A stretch of DNA of 64,000 nt from Flavobacterium filum DSM 17961 (GTDB lineage: Bacteria > Bacteroidota > Bacteroidia > Flavobacteriales > Flavobacteriaceae): NCBI RefSeq assembly GCF_000425465.1, contig NZ_AUDM01000006.1, forward strand, positions 45,184 through 109,183, in the 5' to 3' direction. The notes under the pieces are model-generated. The model had not been told where the DNA came from. It saw nothing but the letters and a program-made list of their open reading frames with translations, and made no database searches. The translations under genes were made by a program, and so were the position numbers. Position 1 is the first letter of the stretch; each line of letters opens with the position of its first letter. Below are positions 50,480-61,533 of the stretch, piece after piece.

Positions 50480-50758
50480 TTATTTTTTACCTTTATTTTT
50501 AGCACCTGCATGACCTCTAAATGATCTTGTTGGTGAAAACTCTCCTAATTTGTGTCCTACCATGTTTTCTGTTACATAAACCGGTACAAACTGACGACCA
50601 TTGTGTACTGCGATTGTTTGTCCAACGAAATCCGGAGTAATCATTGAAGCTCTTGACCAAGTTTTGATCACAGCTTTGTTTGATTTCTCAACGTTTTCAA
50701 GAACTTTTTTATCTAATTTGTAATGTACAAATGGACCTTTTTTTAATGAACGTGCCAT
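50480..50758 (-). CDS. rpsS: 30S ribosomal protein S19
   Basis: 92 aa. [73 protein letters not shown]. Standard. Confidence 0.98.
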   Translation of the reverse strand: MARSLKKGPFVHYKLDKKVLENVEKSNKAVIKTWSRASMITPDFVGQTIAVHNGRQFVPVYVTENMVGHKLGEFSPTRSFRGHAGAKNKGKK

Positions 50759-50768
50759 GTCTATCTAA

Positions 50769-51593
50769 TTATTTCTTTCTGCGTTCAACAATATACTTAT
50801 TACTTGGGCTAACTTTAGAACGAGTTCTATAACCTTTTGCAGGTAAACCTTTTCTAGAGCGTGGGTGACCTCCAGAAGAACGTCCTTCACCACCACCCAT
50901 TGGGTGATCTACAGGGTTCATTGCAACTGGTCTTGTTCTTGGTCTTCTTCCTAACCATCTTGATCTACCTGCTTTTCCAGATACAATCAACTGATGATCA
51001 GAATTCGAAACCGCACCAATAGTAGCCATACATGTTAACAAGATAAGTCTTGTTTCACCAGAAGGCATTTTGATAGTAGCATATTTTCCATCTCTTGCCA
51101 TTAACTGAGCAAACGTACCAGCCGAACGAGCAATGATTGCTCCTTGACCCGGACGCAACTCAATACAAGAGATAACTGTTCCTAGAGGAATTTTACTTAA
51201 TGGTAAAGCATTTCCGATTTCCGGACCTGCATTTTCACCTGAAACAACAGTTTGACCAACACTTAATCCGTTTTGAGCAATAACATATGCTTTTGCTCCA
51301 TCAGCATAACTTAATAATGCAATAAATGCTGTTCTGTTTGGATCATATTCAATTGATTTAACAACAGCAGGAACTCCCGCTTTTGTTCTTTTGAAATCAA
51401 TCATACGATACTTTTGTTTGTGACCACCGCCTGTGTAACGCATGGTCATTTTTCCTTGACTATTTCTACCTCCTGAGTTTTTTTTCGGTGCCAATAATGA
51501 CTTTTCCGGCTTATCAGTTGTAATGGCGTCAAAACCATTCACAACTCTAAAACGCTGACCCGGGGTAATAGGTTTTAATTTTCTAACTGACAT
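50769..51593 (-). CDS. rplB: 50S ribosomal protein L2
   Basis: 274 aa. [20 protein letters not shown], and the peptidyl-transferase-near segment [39 protein letters not shown] with its conserved His. Standard length. Confidence 0.98.
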   Translation of the reverse strand: MSVRKLKPITPGQRFRVVNGFDAITTDKPEKSLLAPKKNSGGRNSQGKMTMRYTGGGHKQKYRMIDFKRTKAGVPAVVKSIEYDPNRTAFIALLSYADGAKAYVIAQNGLSVGQTVVSGENAGPEIGNALPLSKIPLGTVISCIELRPGQGAIIARSAGTFAQLMARDGKYATIKMPSGETRLILLTCMATIGAVSNSDHQLIVSGKAGRSRWLGRRPRTRPVAMNPVDHPMGGGEGRSSGGHPRSRKGLPAKGYRTRSKVSPSNKYIVERRKK

Positions 51594-51599
51594 TACTTA

Positions 51600-51890
51600 T
51601 TAGATATTGTTATAAAAATCAATTGTTTCTCCTTCTTGCACTTCTACAACTGCTTTTTTATAAGCATTTGTTTTAGCACTAATCATACCGCTTTTAGTGT
51701 ACTTTACAGAACGATCCGGTCTTACATTCATGGTATTAACTGCAACAATATTTACTCCATAAGCTGCTTCAATAGCATTCTTAATCTGAATTTTGTTTGC
51801 TTTTCTATCTACCACGAAACCATAACGATTGTTAAGCTCACTTTGCTTAGTGATTTTTTCTGTTATGATAGGTTTAATTATGATACTCAT
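51600..51890 (-). CDS. rplW: 50S ribosomal protein L23
   Basis: 96 aa. IIIKPIITEKITKQSELNNRYGFVVDRKANKIQIKNAIEAAYGVNIVAVNTMNVRPDRSVKYTKSG; trigger factor/SRP contact at the tunnel exit. Six bp after rplD. Confidence 0.98.
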   Translation of the reverse strand: MSIIIKPIITEKITKQSELNNRYGFVVDRKANKIQIKNAIEAAYGVNIVAVNTMNVRPDRSVKYTKSGMISAKTNAYKKAVVEVQEGETIDFYNNI

Positions 51891-51896
51891 AGCCTA

Positions 51897-52526
51897 TTAT
51901 TTACTTAAATTTTGTTCAATTCCTTCTAAAGAACTCTCTAAAAGCACAACTTTATTTGCATTCAAAATAGCGTAAGTACTTAATTCAGAGTTAGTTACAA
52001 CATTAGAAGCCTTCAAATTGCGTGACGACAAATATACATTTTTATTTGAATCACCCAACACAAATAAAGATTTTTTATTCTCTAATCCTAAGGCATTCAA
52101 TATTGTAATAAATTTCTTAGTGCTTGGAGTCTCAAAATTAAAATCTTCTAAAACGATTAAATCTGATTCATTTACTTTTTGCGAGAAAACAGATTTACGA
52201 GCTAATCTTTTTAATGTTTTGTTTAATTTAAAAGAATAACTTCTTGGTCTTGGTCCAAAAACAGTACCTCCACCTTTGAACAATGGGTTCTTAACACTAC
52301 CCGCACGAGCAGTACCTGTACCTTTTTGTTTTTTAATTTTACGAGTACTACCAGTTACTTCTGCTCTTTCTTTTGCTTTGTGCGTTCCTTGTCTTTGATT
52401 AGCCAAGTATTGCTTTACATCAAGATAAACAGCATGTTTGTTAGGCTCGATAGCGAATACATCGTCAGAAAGTTGAACTTTTCTGCCGGTATCTTTTCCG
52501 TTGATATCTAAAACTTTTACTTCCAT
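51897..52526 (-). CDS. rplD: 50S ribosomal protein L4
   Basis: 209 aa from [19 protein letters not shown] at 52526. The ATG overlaps the rplC stop (TAATG), so translation is coupled. RQGTHKAKERAEVTGSTRKIKKQKGTGTARAGSVKNPLFKGGGTVFGPRPRSY is the tunnel-loop core. In E. coli L4 represses the S10 operon. Confidence 0.98.
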   Translation of the reverse strand: MEVKVLDINGKDTGRKVQLSDDVFAIEPNKHAVYLDVKQYLANQRQGTHKAKERAEVTGSTRKIKKQKGTGTARAGSVKNPLFKGGGTVFGPRPRSYSFKLNKTLKRLARKSVFSQKVNESDLIVLEDFNFETPSTKKFITILNALGLENKKSLFVLGDSNKNVYLSSRNLKASNVVTNSELSTYAILNANKVVLLESSLEGIEQNLSK

Positions 52527-53143
52527 TACTTCTGAATGATTACATAAGAGTTTTTGTGTCCAGGAACACATCCTTTAACAAGTAATAGATTTTTGTCTGC
52601 TACTACTTTTAAAACTCTAAGGTTTTGAATTGTTACATTGTCTCCTCCAGTTCTTCCTGCCATACGCATTCCTTTGAATACTCTTGATGGATAAGAAGAA
52701 GCTCCTACAGAACCTGGTGCTCTTAAACGGTTATGTTGACCATGAGTAGCTTGTCCAACACCACCAAATCCGTGACGTTTCACTACCCCTTGAAAACCTT
52801 TACCTTTAGAAACACCTTGTACATCAACAAATTCTCCTTCGTTGAATAGATCTACCGTGATTAAATCACCTAATTTATACTCTTTTTCAAATTCTTGAAA
52901 TTCAACGACTTTTTTCTTAGCAACAGTACCTGCTTTTTTAAAGTGACCTATAGCCGCTTTTGTAGCATGTTTCTCTGCTTTGTCATCGAAACCAAGTTGA
53001 AACGCTTGATACCCGTCAACCTCTTTGGTTCTGACTTGGGTAACGACACAAGGACCAGCTTCAATTACAGTACAAGGAATATTTTTCCCGTTCTCATCGA
53101 AAATACTAGTCATGCCGATTTTTTTACCAATTAACCCAGACAT
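52526..53143 (-). CDS. rplC: 50S ribosomal protein L3
   Basis: 205 aa. [95 protein letters not shown]. It is preceded by a 112-bp gap with a large hairpin, the longest break inside the operon. Confidence 0.98.
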   Translation of the reverse strand: MSGLIGKKIGMTSIFDENGKNIPCTVIEAGPCVVTQVRTKEVDGYQAFQLGFDDKAEKHATKAAIGHFKKAGTVAKKKVVEFQEFEKEYKLGDLITVDLFNEGEFVDVQGVSKGKGFQGVVKRHGFGGVGQATHGQHNRLRAPGSVGASSYPSRVFKGMRMAGRTGGDNVTIQNLRVLKVVADKNLLLVKGCVPGHKNSYVIIQK

Positions 53144-53198
53144 ATTAAACTATTTATAAATGATTAAAAATTCTCTTTTTGTTTTGTATTATGACAAG

Positions 53199-53237
53199 AG
53201 TATTAAGCATTAAGAGAATGTCTTAATACTTAATACT
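53199..53237 (-). promoter_or_regulatory. Large hairpin between rpsJ and rplC
   Basis: AGTATTAAGCATTAAGA/TCTTAATACTTAATACT, a 17-bp stem with one mismatch and a 5-nt GAATG loop, in a 112-bp gap where neighbouring gaps are 2-20 bp. The minus strand continues with CTCTTGTCATAATAC, not a T run, so it may be an RNA processing or attenuation site rather than a terminator. Confidence 0.7.
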
Positions 53238-53255
53238 TTCATCTTTGTACATTTA

Positions 53256-53561
53256 TCACACTTTGATTTCAACTTCAACACCACTTGGCAACTCTAATTT
53301 CATTAGAGCATCAATGGTTTTAGAAGAAGAAGAATAGATATCTAACAATCTTTTGTATGAACTCACTTCAAACTGCTCTCTCGCTTTTTTGTTAACGTGT
53401 GGAGAACGTAAAACAGTGAATATTTTTTTGTGCGTTGGTAATGGAATTGGCCCTGTTACCACGGCTCCGGTACTTTTTACCGTTTTTACGATTTTTTCAG
53501 CTGATTTATCAACCAACATGTGATCGTAAGATTTTAATTTTATTCTGATTTTTTGACTCAT
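53256..53561 (-). CDS. rpsJ: 30S ribosomal protein S10 (NusE)
   Basis: 101 aa. [64 protein letters not shown]. It serves in the 30S head and in antitermination with NusB. Located directly after fusA: the str and S10 operons are joined and tuf is absent between them. Confidence 0.98.
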   Translation of the reverse strand: MSQKIRIKLKSYDHMLVDKSAEKIVKTVKSTGAVVTGPIPLPTHKKIFTVLRSPHVNKKAREQFEVSSYKRLLDIYSSSSKTIDALMKLELPSGVEVEIKV

Positions 53562-53572
53562 TTTCGTTAAAA

Positions 53573-55729
53573 TTAAGCGTTACCTTTTGCTTTTTTAATT
53601 ACTTCTTCTGAGATATTAGAAGGAGTTTGTTCATAATGTGAGAATTCCATTGTTGAAGTTGCTCTACCTGAAGACAAAGTTCTTAAAGTAGTAACATAAC
53701 CAAACATTTCAGAAAGCGGAACAAAAGCTTTAATTGTTTTTGCACCAGCTCTATCTCCCATGTCGTTTACTTGACCTCTTCTTCTGTTCAAATCTCCAAC
53801 AATATCACCCATGTTTTCTTCTGGAGTGATTACTTCAATTTTCATGATTGGCTCAAGAATTACAGCTCCAGCAGCTTTAGCTACTTCTTTGTAACCCATT
53901 TTAGCAGCCAATTCGAAAGAAAGTGCATCCGAATCCACAGGGTGGAAAGACCCGTCTAACAAAGTAACTTTTAAACTATCAACAGTATATCCGGCTAAAG
54001 GACCTTGCTTCATTGCTTCTTTGAAACCTTTTTCAACAGCAGGAATATATTCTTTTGGAACGTTACCTCCTTTTACTTCATTGACAAACTGTAATCCAAC
54101 TGGTGTTTTTCCATCTACTTCATCAGCAGGCTCTAAACGGAATACAATATCTCCAAATTTACCACGTCCACCAGATTGCTTTTTATAGGTCTCTCTGTGT
54201 TGAGCAGATTTAGTGAAAGCTTCTTTGTATTCAACTTGTGGTTCACCTTGGTTAACTTCAACTTTGAATTCACGTTTCATACGATCAACTAAGATATCTA
54301 AGTGTAACTCACCCATACCAGAGATGATTGTTTGACCTGAAGCCTCATCCGTTCTAACTGTAAACGTTGGATCTTCTTCAGCTAATTTAGCTAAAGCCAT
54401 ACCCATTTTATCTACGTCAGCTTTTGTTTTAGGTTCAATTGCAATACCAATTACCGGATCAGGGAATTTCATTGACTCAAGGATAATTGGGTGTTTTTCA
54501 TCACACATTGTATCTCCAGTCTTGATATCTTTAAATCCTACTGCTGCACCAATATCTCCAGCCTCAATAAATTCGATTGGATTTTGTTTATTAGCGTGCA
54601 TTTGATAGATACGAGAAATTCTTTCTTTGTTTCCAGAACGTGTATTCAAGATATATGAACCTGCATCTAAACGACCTGAATAAGCACGGAAGAAAGCTAA
54701 ACGACCAACATAAGGGTCAGTAGCAATTTTAAATGCCAAAGCAGCAAACGGCTCCTTTGGATCAGGACGACGCATAATTTTCTTTTGGTCTTCTTCTAAT
54801 AAATCAGCATCATCAGGGTGAATTCCTTCAATACCTTCTTTATCTAAGGGAGATGGTAAATATTTACAAACTGCATCTAACATAAACTGAACTCCTTTGT
54901 TTTTAAAAGAAGATCCAGCAATCATAGGAATGATAGCCATGTCAATTGTAGCTGCACGTAATGCATTGTTGATTTCCTCCTCAGTGATTGAGTTTTCATC
55001 TTCCATATACTTATCAAGAAGATTCTCATCATACGTTGCAATCTCTTCAATAAGTTTAGAACGATATTCTTTAACTTCATCAACCATATCAGCTGGAATG
55101 TCAACAATATCAAAGGTAGCTCCTTGTGTTTCATCATGCCATACAATAGCTTGATTTTTCACTAAGTCAACTACTCCTTTGAAATCTTGTTCTTCACCAA
55201 TTGGCAAAGTAATGGCAACTGCATTAGACTTCAACATATCTCTAACTTGTTGACAAACTCCTAAGAAGTTTGACCCCTGACGGTCCATTTTGTTTACGAA
55301 TCCCATACGAGGAACTCTATATTGGTCAGCAAGTCTCCAGTTTGTTTCTGATTGAGGCTCAACACCATCAACAGCACTAAACAAGAACACTAAACCATCC
55401 AATACACGCAATGAACGGTTTACCTCAACGGTAAAGTCAACGTGTCCGGGAGTATCAATAATGTTAAAGTGATACGGTTTAGACTCAGGTAAAACTTTCC
55501 CTTGGCTGGTTGGAAAATTCCACTCACAAGTTGTAGCAGCAGAAGTAATGGTAATACCTCTTTCTTGCTCTTGTGCCATCCAGTCCATAGTAGCTGCACC
55601 ATCGTGTACCTCACCTATTTTATGTGATTTACCAGTATAAAATAGAATACGTTCAGTTGTTGTTGTTTTACCAGCATCAATGTGAGCCGCAATTCCGATA
55701 TTTCTTGTGTATTTTAAATCTCTAGCCAT
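53573..55729 (-). CDS. fusA: Elongation factor G
   Basis: 718 aa translocation GTPase. G1 [20 protein letters not shown]2 [11 protein letters not shown]3 [13 protein letters not shown]4 NKMDRQG, then domains II-V with [14 protein letters not shown]. No tuf gene follows. No signs of a second, divergent copy in the window. Confidence 0.98.
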   Translation of the reverse strand: MARDLKYTRNIGIAAHIDAGKTTTTERILFYTGKSHKIGEVHDGAATMDWMAQEQERGITITSAATTCEWNFPTSQGKVLPESKPYHFNIIDTPGHVDFTVEVNRSLRVLDGLVFLFSAVDGVEPQSETNWRLADQYRVPRMGFVNKMDRQGSNFLGVCQQVRDMLKSNAVAITLPIGEEQDFKGVVDLVKNQAIVWHDETQGATFDIVDIPADMVDEVKEYRSKLIEEIATYDENLLDKYMEDENSITEEEINNALRAATIDMAIIPMIAGSSFKNKGVQFMLDAVCKYLPSPLDKEGIEGIHPDDADLLEEDQKKIMRRPDPKEPFAALAFKIATDPYVGRLAFFRAYSGRLDAGSYILNTRSGNKERISRIYQMHANKQNPIEFIEAGDIGAAVGFKDIKTGDTMCDEKHPIILESMKFPDPVIGIAIEPKTKADVDKMGMALAKLAEEDPTFTVRTDEASGQTIISGMGELHLDILVDRMKREFKVEVNQGEPQVEYKEAFTKSAQHRETYKKQSGGRGKFGDIVFRLEPADEVDGKTPVGLQFVNEVKGGNVPKEYIPAVEKGFKEAMKQGPLAGYTVDSLKVTLLDGSFHPVDSDALSFELAAKMGYKEVAKAAGAVILEPIMKIEVITPEENMGDIVGDLNRRRGQVNDMGDRAGAKTIKAFVPLSEMFGYVTTLRTLSSGRATSTMEFSHYEQTPSNISEEVIKKAKGNA

Positions 55730-55740
55730 TTCTTTATGAA

Positions 55741-56217
55741 TTAAAATCTAAAGTGAGAGAACGCTTTGTTAGCCTCAGCCATTTTGTGCGTATCCATTCT
55801 TTTCTTAACTGCTGCTCCTTCTTCTTTAGCTGCTGCTAAAATTTCTGAAGCTAATTTACCAGCCATTGATTTTTCGTTTCTTCTTCTTGCATAAAGAATC
55901 ATCCATTTGATAGCATAAGAAATCTTTCTATCCGGACGAATTTGCATAGGAATTTGGAAAGTAGCTCCACCCACTCTACGTGAACGAACTTCTACGTGAG
56001 GCATAACATTTGTTAATGCATCTTTCCATACTTCTAAAGCAGATTTTTCAGCATCTTGCTTTTTTGTTTCCACTATTTCTAAAGCATCATAGAATACTTT
56101 GAAAGCGGTAGATTTTTTACCATCCCACATTAAGTTGTTTACAAAACGTGTTACCAATTGATCATTGAATTTTGGATCCGGTAAAAGAGGTCTTTTTTTG
56201 GCCTGTCTTTTTCTCAT
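55741..56217 (-). CDS. rpsG: 30S ribosomal protein S7
   Basis: 158 aa. [39 protein letters not shown], and [33 protein letters not shown]. In other bacteria S7 controls the str operon. Confidence 0.98.
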   Translation of the reverse strand: MRKRQAKKRPLLPDPKFNDQLVTRFVNNLMWDGKKSTAFKVFYDALEIVETKKQDAEKSALEVWKDALTNVMPHVEVRSRRVGGATFQIPMQIRPDRKISYAIKWMILYARRRNEKSMAGKLASEILAAAKEEGAAVKKRMDTHKMAEANKAFSHFRF

Positions 56218-56240
56218 GTCTTTTCTTTAAAAGTTTCTAA

Positions 56241-56645
56241 TTACTTTTTCTTTGCGGGTGCTGCTGGTTGACCTGGTTTTGGACGTTTTGCACCATATTT
56301 TGAACGACGTTGCGTACGACCTGCTACTCCAGCAGTATCTAAAGCACCACGTACAATATGGTATCTTACACCTGGTAAATCTTTTACCCTTCCGCCTCTC
56401 ACTAATACTATCGAGTGCTCTTGTAGATTGTGTCCTTCTCCCGGAATGTATGCATTTACCTCGTTTCCGTTTGTTAAACGAACCCTTGCTACCTTTCTCA
56501 TTGCTGAGTTTGGTTTTTTAGGCGTCGTTGTGTAAACACGAGTACACACACCTCTTCTTTGAGGACAAGAATCTAAAGCAGCCGATTTACTCTTCTTAGT
56601 TACTTGGGCTCTCCCTGTTCTTACTAATTGTTGAATTGTTGGCAT
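56241..56645 (-). CDS. rpsL: 30S ribosomal protein S12
   Basis: 134 aa. [56 protein letters not shown] contains the PKKPNSA loop with the decoding-site Lys; [21 protein letters not shown] follows, with the second. Both are the streptomycin-sensitive wild-type residues. First gene of the superoperon. Confidence 0.98.
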   Translation of the reverse strand: MPTIQQLVRTGRAQVTKKSKSAALDSCPQRRGVCTRVYTTTPKKPNSAMRKVARVRLTNGNEVNAYIPGEGHNLQEHSIVLVRGGRVKDLPGVRYHIVRGALDTAGVAGRTQRRSKYGAKRPKPGQPAAPAKKK

Positions 56646-56682
56646 AATTAATACTAAAAATTTCTATGTTTTTTAAATTTAC

Positions 56683-56697
56683 CCTATTTTTAGGGGT
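56683..56697 (-). promoter_or_regulatory. Small leader hairpin upstream of rpsL
   Basis: CCCTA-AAAA-TAGGG (minus strand) starts about 3 nt downstream of the -7 box, so it may overlap or lie at the very 5' end of the rpsL transcript. Confidence 0.4.
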
Positions 56698-56699
56698 TG

Positions 56700-56729
56700 C
56701 AAATGTAGTAATATTTTTTATCAAAACAA
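56700..56729 (-). promoter_or_regulatory. Promoter of the rpsL-rplQ superoperon
   Basis: TTG (56727-56729), exactly 19 nt, TACATTTG (56700-56707) on the minus strand: an ideal Bacteroidota promoter, with a leader of about 50 nt to the rpsL ATG. Confidence 0.8.
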
Positions 56730-56975
56730 ATCATAATTTATTTATTTTGTTTGAGTTGGATTTTTTTAGGTGCTGAGGGACTGAGGTGCTGAGGGACTGA
56801 GTTTTCAAATACAAGTATCAAGAGAAAATTTGAAATAGAAAATTGATTTTGCTTCACCCCTCCTCCTAATTGTCGCGAAGCTTCGAGAGAAAGCACGGCT
56901 TGGAATGAAAAGCAGAATAAAGCCCTATACCATATCTCCTTTTTTTGCGTTACTTTTATCGAAATTAAAACTGCG

Positions 56976-58643
56976 TTGAAAAAGTTTGCTCTACTATTAA
57001 TATCACTCATGTTTTTCTTGAATGGAAAAGCACAACAAGTATATTTATCTATTGAAGGACAAAACAAATCTGAAACCAAAAAAATTGATTCCATTGGTTA
57101 CACAAAACAATTTCAAAACGCAAAAGGAGTTGTTGATGAGACCCGTAATTTTTCAACAATCCTTTTTCAGTCCGGTTATTTGGAATCAGAAATTGTGAAT
57201 AACCAAAAACAAAACGACTCTACTTTTTTATTTCAATTTAAACTCGGAAAAAAAACTTCACACCTACATATATATATAGGTGAGGAAAATCAATTTTATT
57301 TAAATGATGAATATAAACTGAAAAATGATACTTTAAAATTACCCATTTATCAGGTTCCGCAATTTATGAATGGAATTTTAAAGCGTATGGAAGCCACCGG
57401 TTATTCTCTAGCAAACTTAAAACTCATCAACTTTAAAAAAATAAATCAATCGTTGCATGCTGATTTAAACATTCAAGCAAACAAAAAAAGAATTGTAAAT
57501 GATATCATTATAGAAGGTTTTCCAAAGTTTCCAGAAAATTACCGCAAGAACTTGAAGAAAATGTTCGCCAAACAAACTTTCAATCAATCCAATTTAGACA
57601 AGCTATTCCGAACTGTTGAAAGCTATCGATTTATTTCGCAAACCAAATATCCGGAGATTTTATTCACTCAAGATTCTACTAAAATTTATCTCTATTTAGA
57701 AAAAGCTAAAGCCAATCGGTTTGATGGATTCATAGGATTCAACAATGATGAAGGCGGAAAAGTGAATTTTAATGGCTACGTAGATTTACTTTTACACAAT
57801 TTATTGCATTCCGGCGAGCATTTCTCCATTTTTTGGAAAAGTGACGGAAATGAACAAACTACTTTTAACGTAGGACTTCAACTTCCTTATATTTTTAAAA
57901 GTTCTTTCGGATTAAAAACTGAACTACAAATTTTTAAACAAGACAGCACTTTTCAAAACACAAGAACTTCAATTGATTTAGGCTATTTTTTTAACTACAA
58001 CAAAAGAGTTTATGTGGGCTACCAATCCTCTGAATCGAGTGATATTCAAAATGTAAATTCTAATTTTATAAGTGATTTCAAAAATGCTTTTGTTACCAGT
58101 CAATTTGAATATATCGATTTTAAAATTGGTGATTTTCTTTTTCCCGAAAAAACGGTCATTCATTTAAAATCAGGAATTGGAAGCCGAAAATCTAAAATTG
58201 ATGATCAAAATCAGTTTTTTGTTCAAGTTGAACTCAAACACAATTTTTATCTAAATGCTAAAAATATTTTTCATCTAAAATCGCAAAACTATTATTTAAA
58301 GAGTAATTCATATGTTGTGAACGAATTACATCGTTTTGGCGGAATTAATTCGATTCGAGGATTCAACGAGAACAGTTTACAGGGAAGTATTTTTTCATCA
58401 CTTTTAACCGAATATCGCTATGTTTTATCTTCCGGCATGTATATTCATTCTATTATTGATTATGGTTACTTTCAAGACCAAACCAATGATGTGAAAGATT
58501 CACTTTTAGGATTAGGTTTTGGTTTTGGATTGTTGACTAAAAATGGCCTTTTTAATTTGGTTTATGCGAATGGAAGCATCGGCAATCAAGAGATTAAACT
58601 TTCCAATTCAATTGTACATATTAGTTTTAAGACGAGTTTTTAA
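56976..58643 (+). CDS. Omp85/BamA-TamA-like outer-membrane protein with POTRA-type N-terminus
   Basis: 555 aa from a TTG start (TTG AAA AAG TTT GCT), which yields a full signal peptide (KKFALLLISLMFFLNGKAQ); the next ATG at 57009 would cut it. A periplasmic part (about 20-250) has POTRA-like repeats: NDIIIEGFPKFPENYRKNLKKMF, then LDKLFRTVESYRFIS. The C-terminal half is a 12-16-stranded barrel ending RVHISF-type (IVHISFKTSF). RFGGINSIRGFNENSLQGS has the Omp85 RGF motif. A role in outer-membrane or T9SS-related assembly is likely but the exact client is unknown. Non-ATG start is unusual. Confidence 0.75.
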   Translation: MKKFALLLISLMFFLNGKAQQVYLSIEGQNKSETKKIDSIGYTKQFQNAKGVVDETRNFSTILFQSGYLESEIVNNQKQNDSTFLFQFKLGKKTSHLHIYIGEENQFYLNDEYKLKNDTLKLPIYQVPQFMNGILKRMEATGYSLANLKLINFKKINQSLHADLNIQANKKRIVNDIIIEGFPKFPENYRKNLKKMFAKQTFNQSNLDKLFRTVESYRFISQTKYPEILFTQDSTKIYLYLEKAKANRFDGFIGFNNDEGGKVNFNGYVDLLLHNLLHSGEHFSIFWKSDGNEQTTFNVGLQLPYIFKSSFGLKTELQIFKQDSTFQNTRTSIDLGYFFNYNKRVYVGYQSSESSDIQNVNSNFISDFKNAFVTSQFEYIDFKIGDFLFPEKTVIHLKSGIGSRKSKIDDQNQFFVQVELKHNFYLNAKNIFHLKSQNYYLKSNSYVVNELHRFGGINSIRGFNENSLQGSIFSSLLTEYRYVLSSGMYIHSIIDYGYFQDQTNDVKDSLLGLGFGFGLLTKNGLFNLVYANGSIGNQEIKLSNSIVHISFKTSF

Positions 58644-58670
58644 ATTCGTAAAAAACCTTACCTTTACCCC

Positions 58671-59405
58671 ATGGAAAAAGACAATCAGATTTTTGGAATT
58701 AGAGCTATTATTGAAGCAATTCAAGCCGGAAAAGAAGTAGACAAAGTGTTTATTCAAAAAGATGCTCAAGGTGATTTGATGCGGGATTTGATGAAAACAA
58801 TGAAAGCTAACAAAATCAATTTTACTTATGTTCCGGTAGAAAAACTAAATCGATTAACTTCAAAAAATCATCAAGGTGCAGTGGCTAGCATAGCACCTAT
58901 TTCTTTTGTTGGCCTAGAAACATTAGTGACAAATGTTGTTGATAGCGGAAAAACTCCTTTGTTTCTAATTTTAGATCAACTTTCAGATGCTCGTAACTTT
59001 GGAGCCATCATTCGAACAGCTGAATGTACGGGTGTGGACGGAATAATCATTGGCAAACAAGGTGCAGCTCCTGTAAATGGCGACACTGTAAAAACTAGTG
59101 CCGGTGCCGTTTTTAATGTGCCTATTTGTAAAGTGGAACATATAAAGGATGCCATTTTTTATTTACAAGGTTCTGGAATCAAAACCATTGCTGCAACTGA
59201 AAAAACAGACGACTCCATTTATGATCTTTCATTAAGCGAACCTTTAGCCATTATTATGGGCAGTGAAGACAGAGGAGTAAATCCTTCTGTGTTGAAAATT
59301 GTAGATGAAAAAGCAAAACTTCCTATGTTTGGCACTATTTCATCTTTGAATGTTTCTGTTGCTTGCGGTGCTTTTTTATATGAAGTAGTTAGACAGAGAC
59401 AGTAA
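58671..59405 (+). CDS. rlmB: 23S rRNA (guanosine-2'-O)-methyltransferase RlmB (TrmH family)
   Basis: 244 aa SPOUT methyltransferase. N-terminal substrate-binding part EKDNQIFGIRAIIEAIQAGKEVDKVFIQ; knot motifs LILDQLSDARNFGAIIRTAECTG, IIMGSEDRGV and SLNVSVACGAFLYEVVRQR. Modifies G2251-type position in the peptidyl-transferase loop in E. coli. It starts 27 bp after the outer-membrane gene and ends tail to tail with the rhomboid gene. Confidence 0.95.
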   Translation: MEKDNQIFGIRAIIEAIQAGKEVDKVFIQKDAQGDLMRDLMKTMKANKINFTYVPVEKLNRLTSKNHQGAVASIAPISFVGLETLVTNVVDSGKTPLFLILDQLSDARNFGAIIRTAECTGVDGIIIGKQGAAPVNGDTVKTSAGAVFNVPICKVEHIKDAIFYLQGSGIKTIAATEKTDDSIYDLSLSEPLAIIMGSEDRGVNPSVLKIVDEKAKLPMFGTISSLNVSVACGAFLYEVVRQRQ

Positions 59406-59426
59406 TAAATAAAAAAAAACAAACAA

Positions 59427-60182
59427 TTACTCTTTCTCTTTTTCCGATTTATATTCATAAAACACATTTTTATCTATATTGAAAAATGTGAACTCCTCCT
59501 CTATTTCTTCCGGTTTTGGTGGATTTACAAAATTTCCATTTTCATCAAAACGTTTCATAAACGGATCATTTTCCGGATTAAAATCCGGTTTTTCCCATTC
59601 GTATCGAATTGGTCTTTTATATTTTTCTGCTTTATACACTAAAGAAAATAGAAACCCTGTGATGAATCCAGCCAAATGCCCTTCCCAAGAAATTTGATTA
59701 TCAACTTCCGGAAAAATATACCAAACCATCCCGCCGTAAAGCATTACAATCAATAAAGACAAAGCTACCAAGCGGTAATATCCGGTTTGAATTCCTTTAA
59801 AGAAGATAAAGCTTACCAAAACATAAATCAATCCACTCGCACCTATATGATAACTTTCTCTGCCAATGATCCAGGTCCCCAAGCCGGAAAAAAGAATACC
59901 AAAAACCAGTACATGAAAGGAAACTTCTCTGTAAAAATAACGTATTGAAGCAATGAGAAATAATAATGGAATAGAATTGTTATACAAATGTTTGATATCG
60001 CCATGCAAAAAAGGACTTAAAACAACACCTCTCAAACCACTTAATGTTCGGGGCAATATTCCAAAAGTACTTAAATCAATTTTGAATCTGACTTCTACCC
60101 AAAATACAATCCACAGGGCCAATACAAAAAATAAAGGCCAAGCGATTACTGAAGTTGAAAAAACGAAGGATTTTTGTTTCAT
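59427..60182 (-). CDS. Rhomboid family intramembrane serine protease
   Basis: 251 aa, six membrane helices. Catalytic Ser116 in YHIGASGLIYVLVSF and His169 in WEGHLAGFITGF form the dyad. HGDIKHLYNNSIPLLFL is the family L1/His-Asn region (usually HxxxHLxxN). It cleaves membrane proteins; no substrate is known here. Cytoplasmic tail after about residue 205 is hydrophilic and acidic. Standard Bacteroidota form. Confidence 0.93.
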   Translation of the reverse strand: MKQKSFVFSTSVIAWPLFFVLALWIVFWVEVRFKIDLSTFGILPRTLSGLRGVVLSPFLHGDIKHLYNNSIPLLFLIASIRYFYREVSFHVLVFGILFSGLGTWIIGRESYHIGASGLIYVLVSFIFFKGIQTGYYRLVALSLLIVMLYGGMVWYIFPEVDNQISWEGHLAGFITGFLFSLVYKAEKYKRPIRYEWEKPDFNPENDPFMKRFDENGNFVNPPKPEEIEEEFTFFNIDKNVFYEYKSEKEKE

Positions 60183-60255
60183 AAAAAGAATCGTATCAAA
60201 AATACAACCAAAACGAAAGTAGTGCTTTTTTGTCAGAAAACCGTATTTTTACACC

Positions 60256-61533
60256 ATGGAAGCACCACTTGCCGAACGCATTCGGCCTCAACATTTATCG
60301 GAATACATCAGTCAGTTGCACTTGGTTGGCGAACAAGGTTCTTTGACGCATCAAATTGCAAAAGGAATCATTCCCAGTTTAATTCTTTGGGGACCGCCCG
60401 GAACAGGAAAAACGACATTAGCTCAAATTATGGCTCAAGAAAGCAAACGACCATTTTTTACGTTAAGTGCTATTAATTCTGGGGTAAAAGATATTCGAGA
60501 GGTCATTGACAAAGCCAAAACAAGTGGAGGTTTATTCACCGCCAAAAACCCGATATTATTTATTGATGAAATTCATCGCTTTAGCAAATCACAACAAGAT
60601 TCTTTGTTGGCTGCAGTTGAAAAAGGTTGGGTTACGCTTATTGGTGCTACTACCGAAAACCCAAGTTTTGAAGTCATTCCAGCATTATTGTCAAGATGTC
60701 AGGTATATGTATTAAATGCTTTCTCCAAAGAAGATTTAGAGCAATTGTTATATCGAGCCATTGAGCATGATGAAATTTTAAAAACCAAAAATATAAACCT
60801 GAAAGAAACCGAAGCTCTTTTGAGACTTTCGGGTGGTGATGGAAGAAAATTGTTGAATATTTTTGAATTGATTATTAATGCAACCGAAGAAAATGCGATA
60901 GAAATTACGAATGAAAAAGTAATGCATTTGGTTCAAAAGAATACGGTCTTGTATGACAAAACGGGCGAACAACATTATGATATTGTTTCGGCTTTCATCA
61001 AATCTATTCGCGGAAGTGATCCAAATGGAGCAGTTTATTGGCTTGCAAGAATGATTGAAAGTGGCGAAGATGTAAAGTTTATTGCTCGAAGAATGCTCAT
61101 TTTAGCCAGTGAAGATATTGGGAATGCCAATCCAACAGCGTTAATTTTGGCTAACAATACTTTTCAAGCCGTAACTACAATTGGCTACCCTGAAAGTCGG
61201 ATTATTTTAAGTCAATGTGCGATTTACTTGGCTACTTCAGCTAAAAGTAATGCAAGTTATTTAGCCATAGGAAAAGCTCAACAAATCGTAAAACAAACCG
61301 GTAATTTACCCGTTCCTTTGCATTTACGAAATGCTCCAACCAAATTGATGAAAGAATTGGGTTATGGCGATGAATACAAATACGCTCATGATTTTGACAA
61401 CAATTTTACTGAGCAAGAATTTTTACCGGATGAAATTCAAAACACCTATTTTTATGAACCTGGTAATAATGCCCGAGAAAAAGAATTACGCACTTTTTTA
61501 AAAAACCGTTGGAAAGACAAATACGGATACTAA
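60256..61533 (+). CDS. rarA: Replication-associated recombination protein A (MgsA/RarA, AAA+ ATPase)
   Basis: 425 aa. [25 protein letters not shown], Walker [10 protein letters not shown] (46-54), Walker [17 protein letters not shown], sensor 1 [20 protein letters not shown], and the tetramerisation/C-terminal part [34 protein letters not shown]. Acts on stalled replication forks. It overlaps the convergent hypothetical gene by 4 bp at its 3' end. Confidence 0.96.
   Translation: MEAPLAERIRPQHLSEYISQLHLVGEQGSLTHQIAKGIIPSLILWGPPGTGKTTLAQIMAQESKRPFFTLSAINSGVKDIREVIDKAKTSGGLFTAKNPILFIDEIHRFSKSQQDSLLAAVEKGWVTLIGATTENPSFEVIPALLSRCQVYVLNAFSKEDLEQLLYRAIEHDEILKTKNINLKETEALLRLSGGDGRKLLNIFELIINATEENAIEITNEKVMHLVQKNTVLYDKTGEQHYDIVSAFIKSIRGSDPNGAVYWLARMIESGEDVKFIARRMLILASEDIGNANPTALILANNTFQAVTTIGYPESRIILSQCAIYLATSAKSNASYLAIGKAQQIVKQTGNLPVPLHLRNAPTKLMKELGYGDEYKYAHDFDNNFTEQEFLPDEIQNTYFYEPGNNAREKELRTFLKNRWKDKYGY

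Noticed and set aside
56738..57094. Minus-strand 118-codon ORF upstream of rpsL
   Set aside because: Antisense to the signal-peptide region of the Omp85-like gene; composition and position indicate a shadow frame.
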